5,606 nucleotides of DNA, taken from Treponema sp. Its GTDB lineage: Bacteria; Spirochaetota; Spirochaetia; Treponematales; Breznakiellaceae. Below are positions 1 to 5,606 of the stretch, piece by piece. The stretch is from positions 1 to 5,606 of the forward strand of contig WQTB01000030.1 of assembly GCA_009786495.1 (NCBI GenBank). Reading direction: 5' to 3'. The notes beneath the pieces were generated by a model. It was not told where the DNA came from, ran no database searches, and saw only the letters and a program-made list of their open reading frames with translations. Positions within the stretch are counted from its first letter, which is position 1. Each line of letters starts with the position of its first letter. The position numbers and the translations under genes were made by a program.

Positions 1-1232
1 ACTAACTTGATTGATTCGTTTTTTCCGTCCAGCGTAAAAGACGCTGTTTTACCATTGCACGTAACTTCGTAGCCGCCTTTGAAGCCTTCGATATTTACAT
101 AACCTTCCGCGTCTGTGTTCAAAGTCAGTTCTGTGCGCCAGACATTTTGTATTTTTTCCTTTAACCCCTTGTATGAAGGCTTTTCGCTATTGTCTGTGCG
201 CAAAATGCCTGCGGGCGCGTGCAGCCACGCGTTGTCTGAAGGCGACCATGTAGTTATGGCCTCTACCTGCGGATGCGAAAAAAGAATTTCATACATTTCT
301 ACCATTTCTTTTTTCTGCCTTTCTTCTCCTTCGGGAGTCGAAGGCCATTCTTCAACCTGCCAGTCGTTTAAATCTACAATATGGGGCGGCATTATATCGC
401 CTGATATAAGAGTGTTCTCCGTAAAATGCAAAGGAAGGCCGAAACGCGAAAATCTTTTTAAAACGTCCCGTGTTTTTTCTTCGCCCCAGTAGCCCTGATG
501 CTGATGGGATTGAATTCCGATTACGTCGATTTTAATTCCTGCGCTTAAAACTTTTTCTATTAATATTTCATAATCCTTTGACGTGTCAAAATCATTTAAT
601 AAAAGGACAGCGTCAGGATTCGCTCGGCGCGCCGCTTCAAATACTTCCTTAACGATAGTTACCTGCCCGTATTCTTTGCAAATACGCGTGATCGCGTTGT
701 CGTACTTGTCAAAAACAGGCATTATTACAACTTCGTTAATCACGTCCCACATATTGATAAGGCCCTTAAACGCCGAAACATCGCGCTCGATTCGCGCTGT
801 AACTTTTTGTAAAATTTCCTTGTTTGAATAATTCATGAGCCACGGCGCGCAGACAGTGTGCCAGCAAAGCGGATGCCCTTTTGTTACTACATTTCTTTCA
901 TTAAAATAGCGCGCCGCTTTTCTTGTGCGCGCTTCATCGGGTTTTCCTTCAACAGGCTCGTAACGGCCAAGATAAAACGGCAATGTCGTAAAATTATTTA
1001 CGGCAAAAAGTTTATCAAGCTTTTCTTTTAAGAAAGCCTTTCTATCATTGTCTAAAGGGCTTCCGTCCGGTTTACCGCCTTCAAGTTCCACAGCGTCAAA
1101 TCCGCCTATTCCAAAAAGAAATTTATGCGTTTTCTGACTAATCTTTACTTCCTGTTTTGAAAAAGGATTTCCGTCATTTTTTAAAATCCGCGCTTTAACT
1201 GACGCTTTTCTGTGGCTTAAATTTTCCATCAT
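1..1232 (-). CDS. GH10 family endo-1,4-beta-xylanase-like glycoside hydrolase (3' end beyond the window)
   Basis: An uninterrupted frame of 410 codons runs off the left edge, so the C-terminus is missing. GH10 enzymes hydrolyse beta-1,4-xylan or xylo-oligosaccharides with retention of configuration. Visible GH10 marks are GHPLCWH at residues 119-125, WDVINE at 162-167 with the acid/base E167, and HFTEN with the likely nucleophile E272. The 105-residue spacing between the two glutamates is normal. TTWSPSDNAWL (W at 329) precedes APAGILR. Residues about 9-45 form a short beta-rich lead-in before the barrel, and a second beta-rich segment starts near W365 and is cut by the edge. E272 is followed by N-T rather than the common L-D, which suggests a divergent subgroup. 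There is no signal peptide, so the enzyme probably acts in the cytoplasm on imported oligosaccharides (inference). Two adjacent ATGs (1232 and 1229) follow AGAAGGA. The second has the better spacing (7 nt), so the protein may start one residue later. The start lies 18 bp after lsrF, implying co-transcription. Confidence 0.9.
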   Translation of the reverse strand, partial: MMENLSHRKASVKARILKNDGNPFSKQEVKISQKTHKFLFGIGGFDAVELEGGKPDGSPLDNDRKAFLKEKLDKLFAVNNFTTLPFYLGRYEPVEGKPDEARTRKAARYFNERNVVTKGHPLCWHTVCAPWLMNYSNKEILQKVTARIERDVSAFKGLINMWDVINEVVIMPVFDKYDNAITRICKEYGQVTIVKEVFEAARRANPDAVLLLNDFDTSKDYEILIEKVLSAGIKIDVIGIQSHQHQGYWGEEKTRDVLKRFSRFGLPLHFTENTLISGDIMPPHIVDLNDWQVEEWPSTPEGEERQKKEMVEMYEILFSHPQVEAITTWSPSDNAWLHAPAGILRTDNSEKPSYKGLKEKIQNVWRTELTLNTDAEGYVNIEGFKGGYEVTCNGKTASFTLDGKNESIKL

Positions 1233-1250
1233 TAATTCCTTCTTGATTTC

Positions 1251-2150
1251 TTATTTGGTTTTTGTTTTTTCGCTGAAATATTCCCACGCTTCTTTTGCGG
1301 TGTATTTGTTATGCACAATTCTTCCGATGGTGTCCGCCATCGCGGCAGGGTGTTTGCTTTGGAAAATATTTCTTCCCATGTCAAGGCCTTTCGCGCCGCC
1401 TTCTATCGATTTGCATGCCATAACAAGAGCTTCTTTTTCGGGCAGCTTTTTGCCGCCCGCGACAACTATCGGGACAGGACACGCCGCGCAAATCTCGTCA
1501 AAGTTTTCGCAGTAATAGGTTTTAATTATATTCGCGCCGAGTTCCGCGACGATGCGGGTCGCAAGTTTAAAATACTGCGGCGTTCTTTCCATGTTTTTCC
1601 CTACGGCGATAACGCCGAGAGTCGGTATGCTGAAATGAGACCCCGCGTTAATTATCCTTGAAAGATTATTAATACTTGAAAGCTGGCCCGCGGCTCCGAT
1701 AAAAACCTGAACCGCCATACAGTCGGCGTTCATCCGTATCGCGTCTTCAATATCGACAGAAACGGTTTCGTGGCTTAAATCGTCGTTTATCATTGATGAA
1801 CCCGCCGTTACGCGCAACGCGATGCCTTTTCTGAAATTCGGCTTGACGCATGCCCTAAGCGCGCCCCTTGTCGCCATAAGAACGTCAACATGATCGATTA
1901 GCTGGGGTATTAAAATGTCAAGCCGTTCAAGACCCGATACCGACCCCATAAAATAACCGTGATCAAATGCGAACATTACGGTATTCCCGCTTTTTGGGCT
2001 GAAAATGTTCGCAAGATGTTTTTTCATACCCCAGTCAAGATTTGCGGCTCCCTTTACGTTGATATTGCCGTTTGTTTTAAAGGGAACGTCAACATAATAA
2101 TTTTTGTCAACTTTATCAGATTCGCTTTTAACGCCTTCCTTGTCAGCCAT
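1251..2150 (-). CDS. lsrF: 3-hydroxy-5-phosphonooxypentane-2,4-dione thiolase (AI-2 catabolism), LsrF
   Basis: A 299-residue protein, close to the 291 residues of E. coli LsrF, and similar to it along its whole length as I recall that sequence. LsrF is a cytoplasmic TIM-barrel protein of the class I (Schiff-base) aldolase fold. It transfers the acetyl group of 3-hydroxy-2,4-pentanedione-5-phosphate to CoA, giving acetyl-CoA and DHAP. Shared marks include ALDWGM-type wording near the N-terminus (here NLDWGM), FDHGYF with D63, the ATRGALR segment, and IIKTYY with the predicted Schiff-base K210. This corresponds to K203 of E. coli if my recollection is right. VVAGGKKLPEKEAL and GLDMGRNIFQS near the C-terminus would form the phosphate site. 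The frame is open up to an ATG at 2201, but I chose the ATG at 2150. It has AAGGAG 6 nt upstream, its MADKE start resembles the E. coli MADLD start, and the predicted promoter would exclude the upstream ATG from the mRNA. The xylanase gene follows after 18 bp, and lsrK is divergent. A related aldolase activity cannot be excluded. Confidence 0.93.
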   Translation of the reverse strand: MADKEGVKSESDKVDKNYYVDVPFKTNGNINVKGAANLDWGMKKHLANIFSPKSGNTVMFAFDHGYFMGSVSGLERLDILIPQLIDHVDVLMATRGALRACVKPNFRKGIALRVTAGSSMINDDLSHETVSVDIEDAIRMNADCMAVQVFIGAAGQLSSINNLSRIINAGSHFSIPTLGVIAVGKNMERTPQYFKLATRIVAELGANIIKTYYCENFDEICAACPVPIVVAGGKKLPEKEALVMACKSIEGGAKGLDMGRNIFQSKHPAAMADTIGRIVHNKYTAKEAWEYFSEKTKTK

Positions 2151-2156
2151 TGCGGT

Positions 2157-2162
2157 CTCCTT
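2157..2162 (-). promoter_or_regulatory. Ribosome binding site that fixes the lsrF start
   Basis: AAGGAG followed by ACCGCA and then ATG at 2150, a near-ideal Shine-Dalgarno site with a 6-nt spacer. The alternative in-frame ATGs at 2201 and 2171 have no comparable purine-rich site, so this site decides the start of lsrF. Confidence 0.85.
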
Positions 2163-2178
2163 GCCGTTCATATTTTTC

Positions 2179-2208
2179 TTTACATATTTTACAACGAACA
2201 TATATACT
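2179..2208 (+). promoter_or_regulatory. Predicted sigma-70-type promoter of lsrK
   Basis: TTTACA (2179-2184, 5/6 to the -35 consensus) and TATACT (2203-2208, 5/6 to the -10) are separated by 18 nt. The start would fall near 2215, leaving a leader of about 20 nt to the lsrK ATG at 2235. It overlaps the divergent lsrF promoter. The motif ACAAC occurs at 2191-2195 and 2212-2216, 21 bp apart (two helical turns), and could be half-sites for a regulator, though this is weak. I see no recognisable CRP site. Confidence 0.55.
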
Positions 2209-2215
2209 TAGACAA
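2186..2215 (-). promoter_or_regulatory. Predicted sigma-70-type promoter of the lsrF-xylanase unit
   Basis: On the minus strand TTGTCT (2215-2210, 4/6 match to the -35 consensus) and TAAAAT (2191-2186, 5/6 match to the -10) are separated by 18 nt. Transcription would start near 2180, about 30 nt before the lsrF ATG. The -10 lies inside the spacer of the opposing lsrK promoter, so the two probably compete or share control. This is inferred from consensus only. Confidence 0.5.
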
Positions 2216-2234
2216 CAGATAATGCGGGGGAATT

Positions 2235-3788
2235 ATGTCTTATCTTATGGCAATTGACGCCGGCACAGGAAGCGTCCGCGCCGTTATTTTCGATACCGAA
2301 GGCGCTCAGATTGGCTGTGCGCAGAAAGAATGGAAGCACATAGAAGACTCAAGATACCCGGGCAGCATGGATTTTGACTGTGAGCCAAACTGGAAGTTAA
2401 CATGTTCCTGTATAAAAGAAGCGATGAGTCAGACAGGCATAAAAAGCGGGCAGATTGCCGCAGTCTCTACAACCAGCATGAGGGAAGGAATAGTCCTTTA
2501 CGACAGCGAAGGCAGGGAACTTTGGGCATGCGCGAATGTTGACGCAAGAGCCGTAAATGAAGTGATTCAGTTAAAAAAACTGGATGAAAATCTTGAAAGG
2601 GAACTTTATTTAAAATCAGGACAGACCTTCGCGCTCGGCGCGCTGCCGCGGCTTTTATGGGTAAAAAATAATCTTCCTTCTGTTTACGAAAAGACAGCAA
2701 AAATTTCCATGATCAACGACTGGATTATTTTCCGCCTGTCAGGTTTTCTTTCGGTGGAGCCAAGTAACGGATCTACTACAGGAATCATCGATTTAAAATC
2801 GCGTAACTGGGATATTGACATCGCAGGGCGCTGCGGACTTAGGCGCGATATATTTCCCGGTGTAATTGAATGCGGCGCATCCGCCGCACAGGTTTCCCAA
2901 AATGGCGCTCAGCAAAGCGGACTTGCGCAGGGTACTCCTCTTGTCTGCGGCGGCGGAGACTGCCAGCTTGGGACAATCGGCGTCGGCGCTGCCGAAGACG
3001 CAGATGCTGTCGTTTTCGGCGGAAGCTTCTGGCAATACGAGTTTAACACATCTTCCTGCGAATGTCCGCCCAAATGCGACGTGCGCGTTAACTGTCATGC
3101 AGTCCCCGATCTTTGGCAGTACGAAGCGATTGCGTTTAATCCCGGCCTTGTAATGCGCTGGTTTAGGGACGCTTTCTGCGAAGAAGAAATACGCCTTGCT
3201 AAAGAAAAAAACACAGACCCTTACGCGATCCTTGATGAGGCGGCGCTTAACGTTCCCGCGGGCAGCTGCGGAATTATATGCACGTTCTCCGATGTGATGA
3301 ATTATATAAACTGGAAACACGCGTCCCCTTCGTTTTTAAATTTTGATCTTGATAGCGGTAAATTTAATAAAGCCGCGTTCTACCGCGCGATAATGGAAAA
3401 CGCCTGCCTTATAACACTGGGACATTTAAAGCTTGTGGAAAGCGTTACAGGCATTCGTCCAAAAAAAATTATTTTCGCAGGCGGGGTTGCAAAAAGCAGA
3501 CTTTGGCCTCAGATACTTTGCGATGTTCTGGGGCTCCCTGTCGAAGTTCCTGTTGTAAAAGAAGCGACCGCTTTGGGCGCCGCGATATTGGCAGGCAAAG
3601 GCATAGGGTTATACAAAAACATAAAGGAAACCGCAAAATCGCTTGTAAAAATAGAAAAGACATTTACACCTAACAAAGACAACCGCGAAGTATACGACAA
3701 AGCCTTTGAAAACTGGAAAGCCGTTTACAAGCCAATATTAAAACTAAGCGACGAAGGAGTAACAAAACACATGTGGCGCTCACCATAA
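2235..3788 (+). CDS. lsrK: Autoinducer-2 (DPD) kinase, LsrK, FGGY carbohydrate kinase family
   Basis: A 517-residue protein compared with about 530 in E. coli LsrK, whose sequence it follows from end to end as I recall it. LsrK is a cytoplasmic ATP-dependent kinase that phosphorylates the linear form of AI-2 (DPD), trapping it in the cell. FGGY-family marks in order are DAGTGSVRAVIFD at 8-20 (N-terminal ATP/phosphate motif), SMREGIVLY then WACANVDARA at 97-106 (very close to E. coli LsrK and typical of it among FGGY kinases), the INDW segment, GGGD with the predicted catalytic base D242, RWFRDAFC, AGG at 415-417 and EATALG at 443-448 in the C-terminal domain. The start ATG follows GCGGGGGAATT, a G-rich Shine-Dalgarno with short spacing. 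A second ATG four codons later precedes AIDAG and is a less likely start. The gene is divergent from lsrF and is followed by a repeat and the cupin gene. The lsrG, lsrR and transporter genes usual beside it in enterics are not in the window. Confidence 0.94.
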   Translation: MSYLMAIDAGTGSVRAVIFDTEGAQIGCAQKEWKHIEDSRYPGSMDFDCEPNWKLTCSCIKEAMSQTGIKSGQIAAVSTTSMREGIVLYDSEGRELWACANVDARAVNEVIQLKKLDENLERELYLKSGQTFALGALPRLLWVKNNLPSVYEKTAKISMINDWIIFRLSGFLSVEPSNGSTTGIIDLKSRNWDIDIAGRCGLRRDIFPGVIECGASAAQVSQNGAQQSGLAQGTPLVCGGGDCQLGTIGVGAAEDADAVVFGGSFWQYEFNTSSCECPPKCDVRVNCHAVPDLWQYEAIAFNPGLVMRWFRDAFCEEEIRLAKEKNTDPYAILDEAALNVPAGSCGIICTFSDVMNYINWKHASPSFLNFDLDSGKFNKAAFYRAIMENACLITLGHLKLVESVTGIRPKKIIFAGGVAKSRLWPQILCDVLGLPVEVPVVKEATALGAAILAGKGIGLYKNIKETAKSLVKIEKTFTPNKDNREVYDKAFENWKAVYKPILKLSDEGVTKHMWRSP

Positions 3789-3832
3789 GCACACGCAGTG
3801 TGCGGATGACTAATGCAGCAATGCGTGGCGCG
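3789..3832 (+). repeat. Bipartite intergenic repeat, copy 1 (inverted partner at 4280-4323)
   Basis: The element starts on the base after the lsrK stop codon. Block 1 (GCACACGCAGTGTG then two variable bases and GATG) is followed by a 14-nt spacer and block 2 (GCGTGGCGCG). The inverted copy has the same blocks and the same spacer length with unrelated spacer sequence. Block 1 opens with a perfect hairpin, GCACAC-GCA-GTGTGC at 3789-3803. It lies between lsrK and the cupin gene and could weaken read-through or protect the 3' end of the lsrK message (inference). Confidence 0.8.
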
Positions 3833-3850
3833 TAACAAAAGGAGTATATT

Positions 3851-4204
3851 ATGTTTATAATCAATGAAAAAGAAAAAGATTACCGCTTTGGAAATTGGGG
3901 GCCTAAGTACCTGATGCAGGGTCCGCGGATGAATTTCGCTTTGGTTCAATTTATGCCGGGGCAGGATTTTAAGGCGCACTACCATGAAGTAATGGAAGAA
4001 AATTTTTTTATTCTTGAAGGAAATATAACAATTGTTGTTGACGGCAAGGCTCATGACCTAAACCCCGGGCAGCTTATCCACATTGAACCTAAAGAAGTCC
4101 ATTATGTAATAAACAGGTCTGATTCAATTGTGCGCATGATAGCCGCTTTGGCGCCATATAAAGAAAGCGATAAAGTAGAAGTGGAAAACCCAAAGGATTT
4201 TTAA
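3851..4204 (+). CDS. Small single-domain cupin protein, possible LsrG-like isomerase
   Basis: A 117-residue protein consisting of one cupin barrel, with no signal peptide or membrane segment. Cupin motif 1 is clear: G37, then H43-x-H45, E50 and G57. Motif 2 is P80...H84...N88, as in the usual P-x-G-x-x-H-x-x-x-N pattern but with Lys in the Gly place. H43, H45, E50 and H84 are the expected ligands of one divalent metal. The start has AAAAGGAG upstream with good spacing. It lies 62 bp after lsrK on the same strand, so it is probably in the same transcript, although a repeat sits in the gap. The AI-2 pathway needs an isomerase between LsrK and LsrF. LsrG does this in E. coli with an unrelated ferredoxin-like fold, and none is present here. 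Cupins include sugar-phosphate isomerases, so a replacement role is plausible. It could equally be a sensor or dioxygenase-like protein. The cupin assignment is firm and the function is a guess. Confidence 0.9.
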   Translation: MFIINEKEKDYRFGNWGPKYLMQGPRMNFALVQFMPGQDFKAHYHEVMEENFFILEGNITIVVDGKAHDLNPGQLIHIEPKEVHYVINRSDSIVRMIAALAPYKESDKVEVENPKDF

Positions 4205-4224
4205 CTCCGGGCGCACTACTCATG

Positions 4225-4259
4225 CTAAAGCTGCGAACCATAGGTTCGACGCACTTTAG
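4225..4259 (+). other. Imperfect stem-loop in the convergent cupin-aminotransferase gap
   Basis: An inner perfect stem CGAACC-ATA-GGTTCG (4234-4248) is enclosed by an outer CTAAAG/CTTTAG pair (4225-4230 and 4254-4259), with an asymmetric internal loop of 3 and 5 nt. A run of six T lies 13 nt further on (4273-4278), too far for a classic intrinsic terminator. It may still end or stabilise transcripts of the cupin gene or, from the other strand, of the aminotransferase gene. Being almost symmetrical, it could act in both directions. Confidence 0.55.
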
Positions 4260-4279
4260 TCGTTTTGATAACTTTTTTG

Positions 4280-4323
4280 CGCGCCACGCCGTTTTAATTT
4301 TTCCATCTACACACTGCGTGTGC
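4280..4323 (-). repeat. Bipartite intergenic repeat, copy 2 (inverted partner at 3789-3832)
   Basis: Read on the minus strand it begins 2 nt after the aminotransferase stop codon. It repeats GCACACGCAGTGTG, two variable bases, GATG, a 14-nt spacer and GCGTGGCGCG, exactly in register with copy 1. The opening hairpin is kept with one G-T(U) wobble, as expected if an RNA structure is conserved. On the plus strand the same bases give a 5-bp hairpin, CACAC-TGC-GTGTG, followed by CTTTT, a weak terminator candidate for the cupin gene. Confidence 0.8.
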
Positions 4324-4325
4324 TT

Positions 4326-5549
4326 TTACCGGCGCCAATTCTCCATTGCGGATTTAAACGCTGCTGCGGATGCGTTTATGATTTTTTCGTCGACGCAATA
4401 GGCGAAACGAACCCAGCCCGGTTTACCGAAACCAGAGCCCGGAACGCCGAGAATTAAATATTTTTTTAAGTGTTCGATAAATTCTTTATCATCAAATTCA
4501 TTATTATCCGCCGCTGCTCCGCTCTTTTTTGGCGGAACTTTGCAAAATAAATAAAACGCTCCCTGCGCGGCGGTGTACTCAATGCCCGCTTCGTCGAGCG
4601 CTTTCATGAACGCGTCCCGCCTTCGCGCGTAAATTGAAACGTCAACTTTTGCTAAAGGGTTGTCCGCAAGAGCGCCGACAATTCTTTGCATTAAAGCGGG
4701 CGCGTTCACATAGCCGAGTATCCTTGTAGAATAAATCAGTCCGTTAACAAGTTCATCCTTATTTTGAATATCAGGACTTACCGCGATAAAACCTATGCGC
4801 TCCCCTGGAAGGGAAAGGCTTTTTGAATAAGAACTGACGACAATTGACTCAGGGTAAAAGCACAATAAAGGCGGCGTTTGGCAGTTATATGAAATTTCGC
4901 GGTAAGGCTCATCCGATACGATGTACGCAAGGCGGCCTTTAATCCTTTCGTGTTCTTTTAAAATAAAGGAGAGTTTTTCCAGGTCTTCTTTAGGATAGAT
5001 CTTTCCTGTCGGATTGTTAGGTGAATTAATAATGACAGCCGCGGTTTTTTCATTTAACACTGAGGCGATTGCGTCAATATTTAAATCAAAATTTTCTAAT
5101 GCGTCCACTTCAATTAGTTTCGCCCCGTGGTTGCTTGCGTATACGCGGTATTCCATAAAGTACGGACGGCTTACAATTATTTCATCGCCGGGATTGCATA
5201 CCGTTTTTATTACAGTGTTTAAACCGCCCGCGGCTCCGCATGCCATTACAATGTGCGAGCCGTCGATTTTAACATTATGCTCTTTGCAAACTTTTTTCGC
5301 CAAAGCTTCCCTAACATACGGATACCCCGCGTTAGGCATATATCCATGCGAGCCTTTTTCATCTTCGTTTGCAAGTTTTACAAATAAATCATGAAAAGCT
5401 TTGGGCGGCTCAAGGTCAGGGTTCCCCAATGAAAAATCAAAAACCTTGTCAGCGCCGTGCTGCTTTTTAAGACTAATCCCTTCTTCAAACATTTTCCTGA
5501 TCATGGAAGACGATCCAAGCGCGGCTTTAATATTTTCAGCTACAGGCAT
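4326..5549 (-). CDS. PLP-dependent aminotransferase, class I/II (fold type I)
   Basis: A 407-residue protein, typical in length for the aspartate/aromatic/alanine aminotransferase superfamily. It would move an amino group between an amino acid and a 2-oxoacid in the cytoplasm. Visible marks in order are FSLGNPDLEPP and HGYMPNAGYPYVREALA near the N-terminus, GAAGGLN (PLP phosphate region), SPNNPTG at 176-182, SDEPY with the PLP-ring aspartate D213, SYSKSLSLPGERIG with the Schiff-base K243 and R251, and GWVRFAY with R381, which binds the substrate carboxylate. All key residues are present, so the gene should be active. The substrate cannot be read from sequence: aspartate, alanine, aromatic or branched-chain amino acids are all possible. 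The start has AAAGGA 6 nt upstream. The gene converges on the cupin gene with a gap of 121 bp, has its own upstream region at the right edge, and has no obvious link to AI-2 metabolism. Confidence 0.92.
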   Translation of the reverse strand: MPVAENIKAALGSSSMIRKMFEEGISLKKQHGADKVFDFSLGNPDLEPPKAFHDLFVKLANEDEKGSHGYMPNAGYPYVREALAKKVCKEHNVKIDGSHIVMACGAAGGLNTVIKTVCNPGDEIIVSRPYFMEYRVYASNHGAKLIEVDALENFDLNIDAIASVLNEKTAAVIINSPNNPTGKIYPKEDLEKLSFILKEHERIKGRLAYIVSDEPYREISYNCQTPPLLCFYPESIVVSSYSKSLSLPGERIGFIAVSPDIQNKDELVNGLIYSTRILGYVNAPALMQRIVGALADNPLAKVDVSIYARRRDAFMKALDEAGIEYTAAQGAFYLFCKVPPKKSGAAADNNEFDDKEFIEHLKKYLILGVPGSGFGKPGWVRFAYCVDEKIINASAAAFKSAMENWRR

Positions 5550-5578
5550 AAATTATCCTTTAAACTAAACCAAAGTTC

Positions 5579-5602
5579 TTGCTGTGCGCAAAATGTCAGC
5601 AA
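5579..5602. promoter_or_regulatory. Possible operator: inverted repeat upstream of the aminotransferase gene
   Basis: TTGCTG (5579-5584) and CAGCAA (5597-5602) form a perfect 6-bp inverted repeat around a 12-nt centre, 30 bp before the aminotransferase ATG. Its size and position suit a dimeric repressor site or an overlap with the promoter, but no convincing -10/-35 pair is visible and the window ends just beyond it. Confidence 0.3.
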
Positions 5603-5606
5603 ACAC

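Noticed and set aside
115..831. Open frames on the plus strand (125 and 82 codons) opposite the xylanase gene
   Set aside because: They lie antisense to an unbroken GH10 frame with all its motifs, show no recognisable domain, and are explained as shadows of it.
2467..3320. Open frames of 77 to 175 codons opposite and within lsrK
   Set aside because: lsrK is continuous with all FGGY motifs. The antisense frames give basic or low-complexity proteins with no domain and no convincing ribosome site.
3725..4054. 109-codon minus-strand frame across the lsrK end and cupin start
   Set aside because: It crosses two well-supported genes and a repeat, and its product has poly-Phe stretches arising from A-rich sequence on the other strand.
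3789..4323. The cupin gene as an active insertion element or MITE cargo
   Set aside because: No transposase and no target-site duplication are seen, and the repeats track the neighbouring stop codons, so I report the repeats without calling a mobile element.
5014..5394. 126-codon plus-strand frame opposite the aminotransferase gene
   Set aside because: It is antisense to the PLP-binding core of a complete aminotransferase and has no domain of its own.
194..5595. A 14-nt direct match, CTGTGCGCAAAATG, at 194-207 and 5582-5595
   Set aside because: One copy is inside xylanase coding sequence and the other upstream of the aminotransferase. A single match of this length in a window this size is not far from chance, and neither copy extends further.

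Overview
The window looks like a piece of a bacterial chromosome from a fermentative, probably gut- or plant-fibre-associated anaerobe. Coding is dense, Shine-Dalgarno sites are strong and base composition is moderate, with A-rich stretches mixed with GCG/CGC-rich codons. One gene encodes a xylan-degrading enzyme. I lean weakly towards a spirochaete (Treponema-like) because the aminotransferase resembles homologues I recall from that group, but the sequence itself does not settle the taxon. I see no rRNA, tRNA, CRISPR array, transposase or phage gene.

Layout: five protein genes form two divergent units plus one convergent gene. Leftwards from about 2150 run lsrF (1251-2150) and, 18 bp downstream, a GH10 xylanase gene (1232 to the left edge, 3' end missing). 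Rightwards from 2235 run lsrK (2235-3788) and, 62 bp downstream, a small cupin gene (3851-4204). The 84 bp between the lsrF and lsrK starts hold two overlapping, oppositely directed sigma-70-type promoters. A PLP-dependent aminotransferase gene (5549-4326, minus strand) converges on the cupin gene.

Function: LsrK and LsrF are the first and last enzymes of autoinducer-2 (AI-2) catabolism in enteric bacteria. LsrK phosphorylates DPD/AI-2. LsrG isomerises P-DPD to 3-hydroxy-2,4-pentanedione-5-phosphate. LsrF transfers the acetyl group to CoA, giving DHAP and acetyl-CoA. No LsrG, LsrR repressor or Lsr ABC transporter is present here. The cupin gene follows lsrK and could encode a stand-in for the LsrG isomerase. 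The pairing of lsrF with a cytoplasmic-looking xylanase is unusual. It suggests either that AI-2 use is tied to xylan feeding, or that this kinase/thiolase pair has been recruited for another C5 substrate.

Non-coding structure: two inverted copies of a bipartite repeat bracket the cupin gene (3789-3832 on +, 4280-4323 on -). Each copy starts at or within 2 nt of the stop codon of the neighbouring gene. Their outer and inner blocks are conserved (29 of 31 positions, counting one flanking base), and the 14-nt spacer is unrelated but of identical length. A separate imperfect stem-loop lies at 4225-4259.
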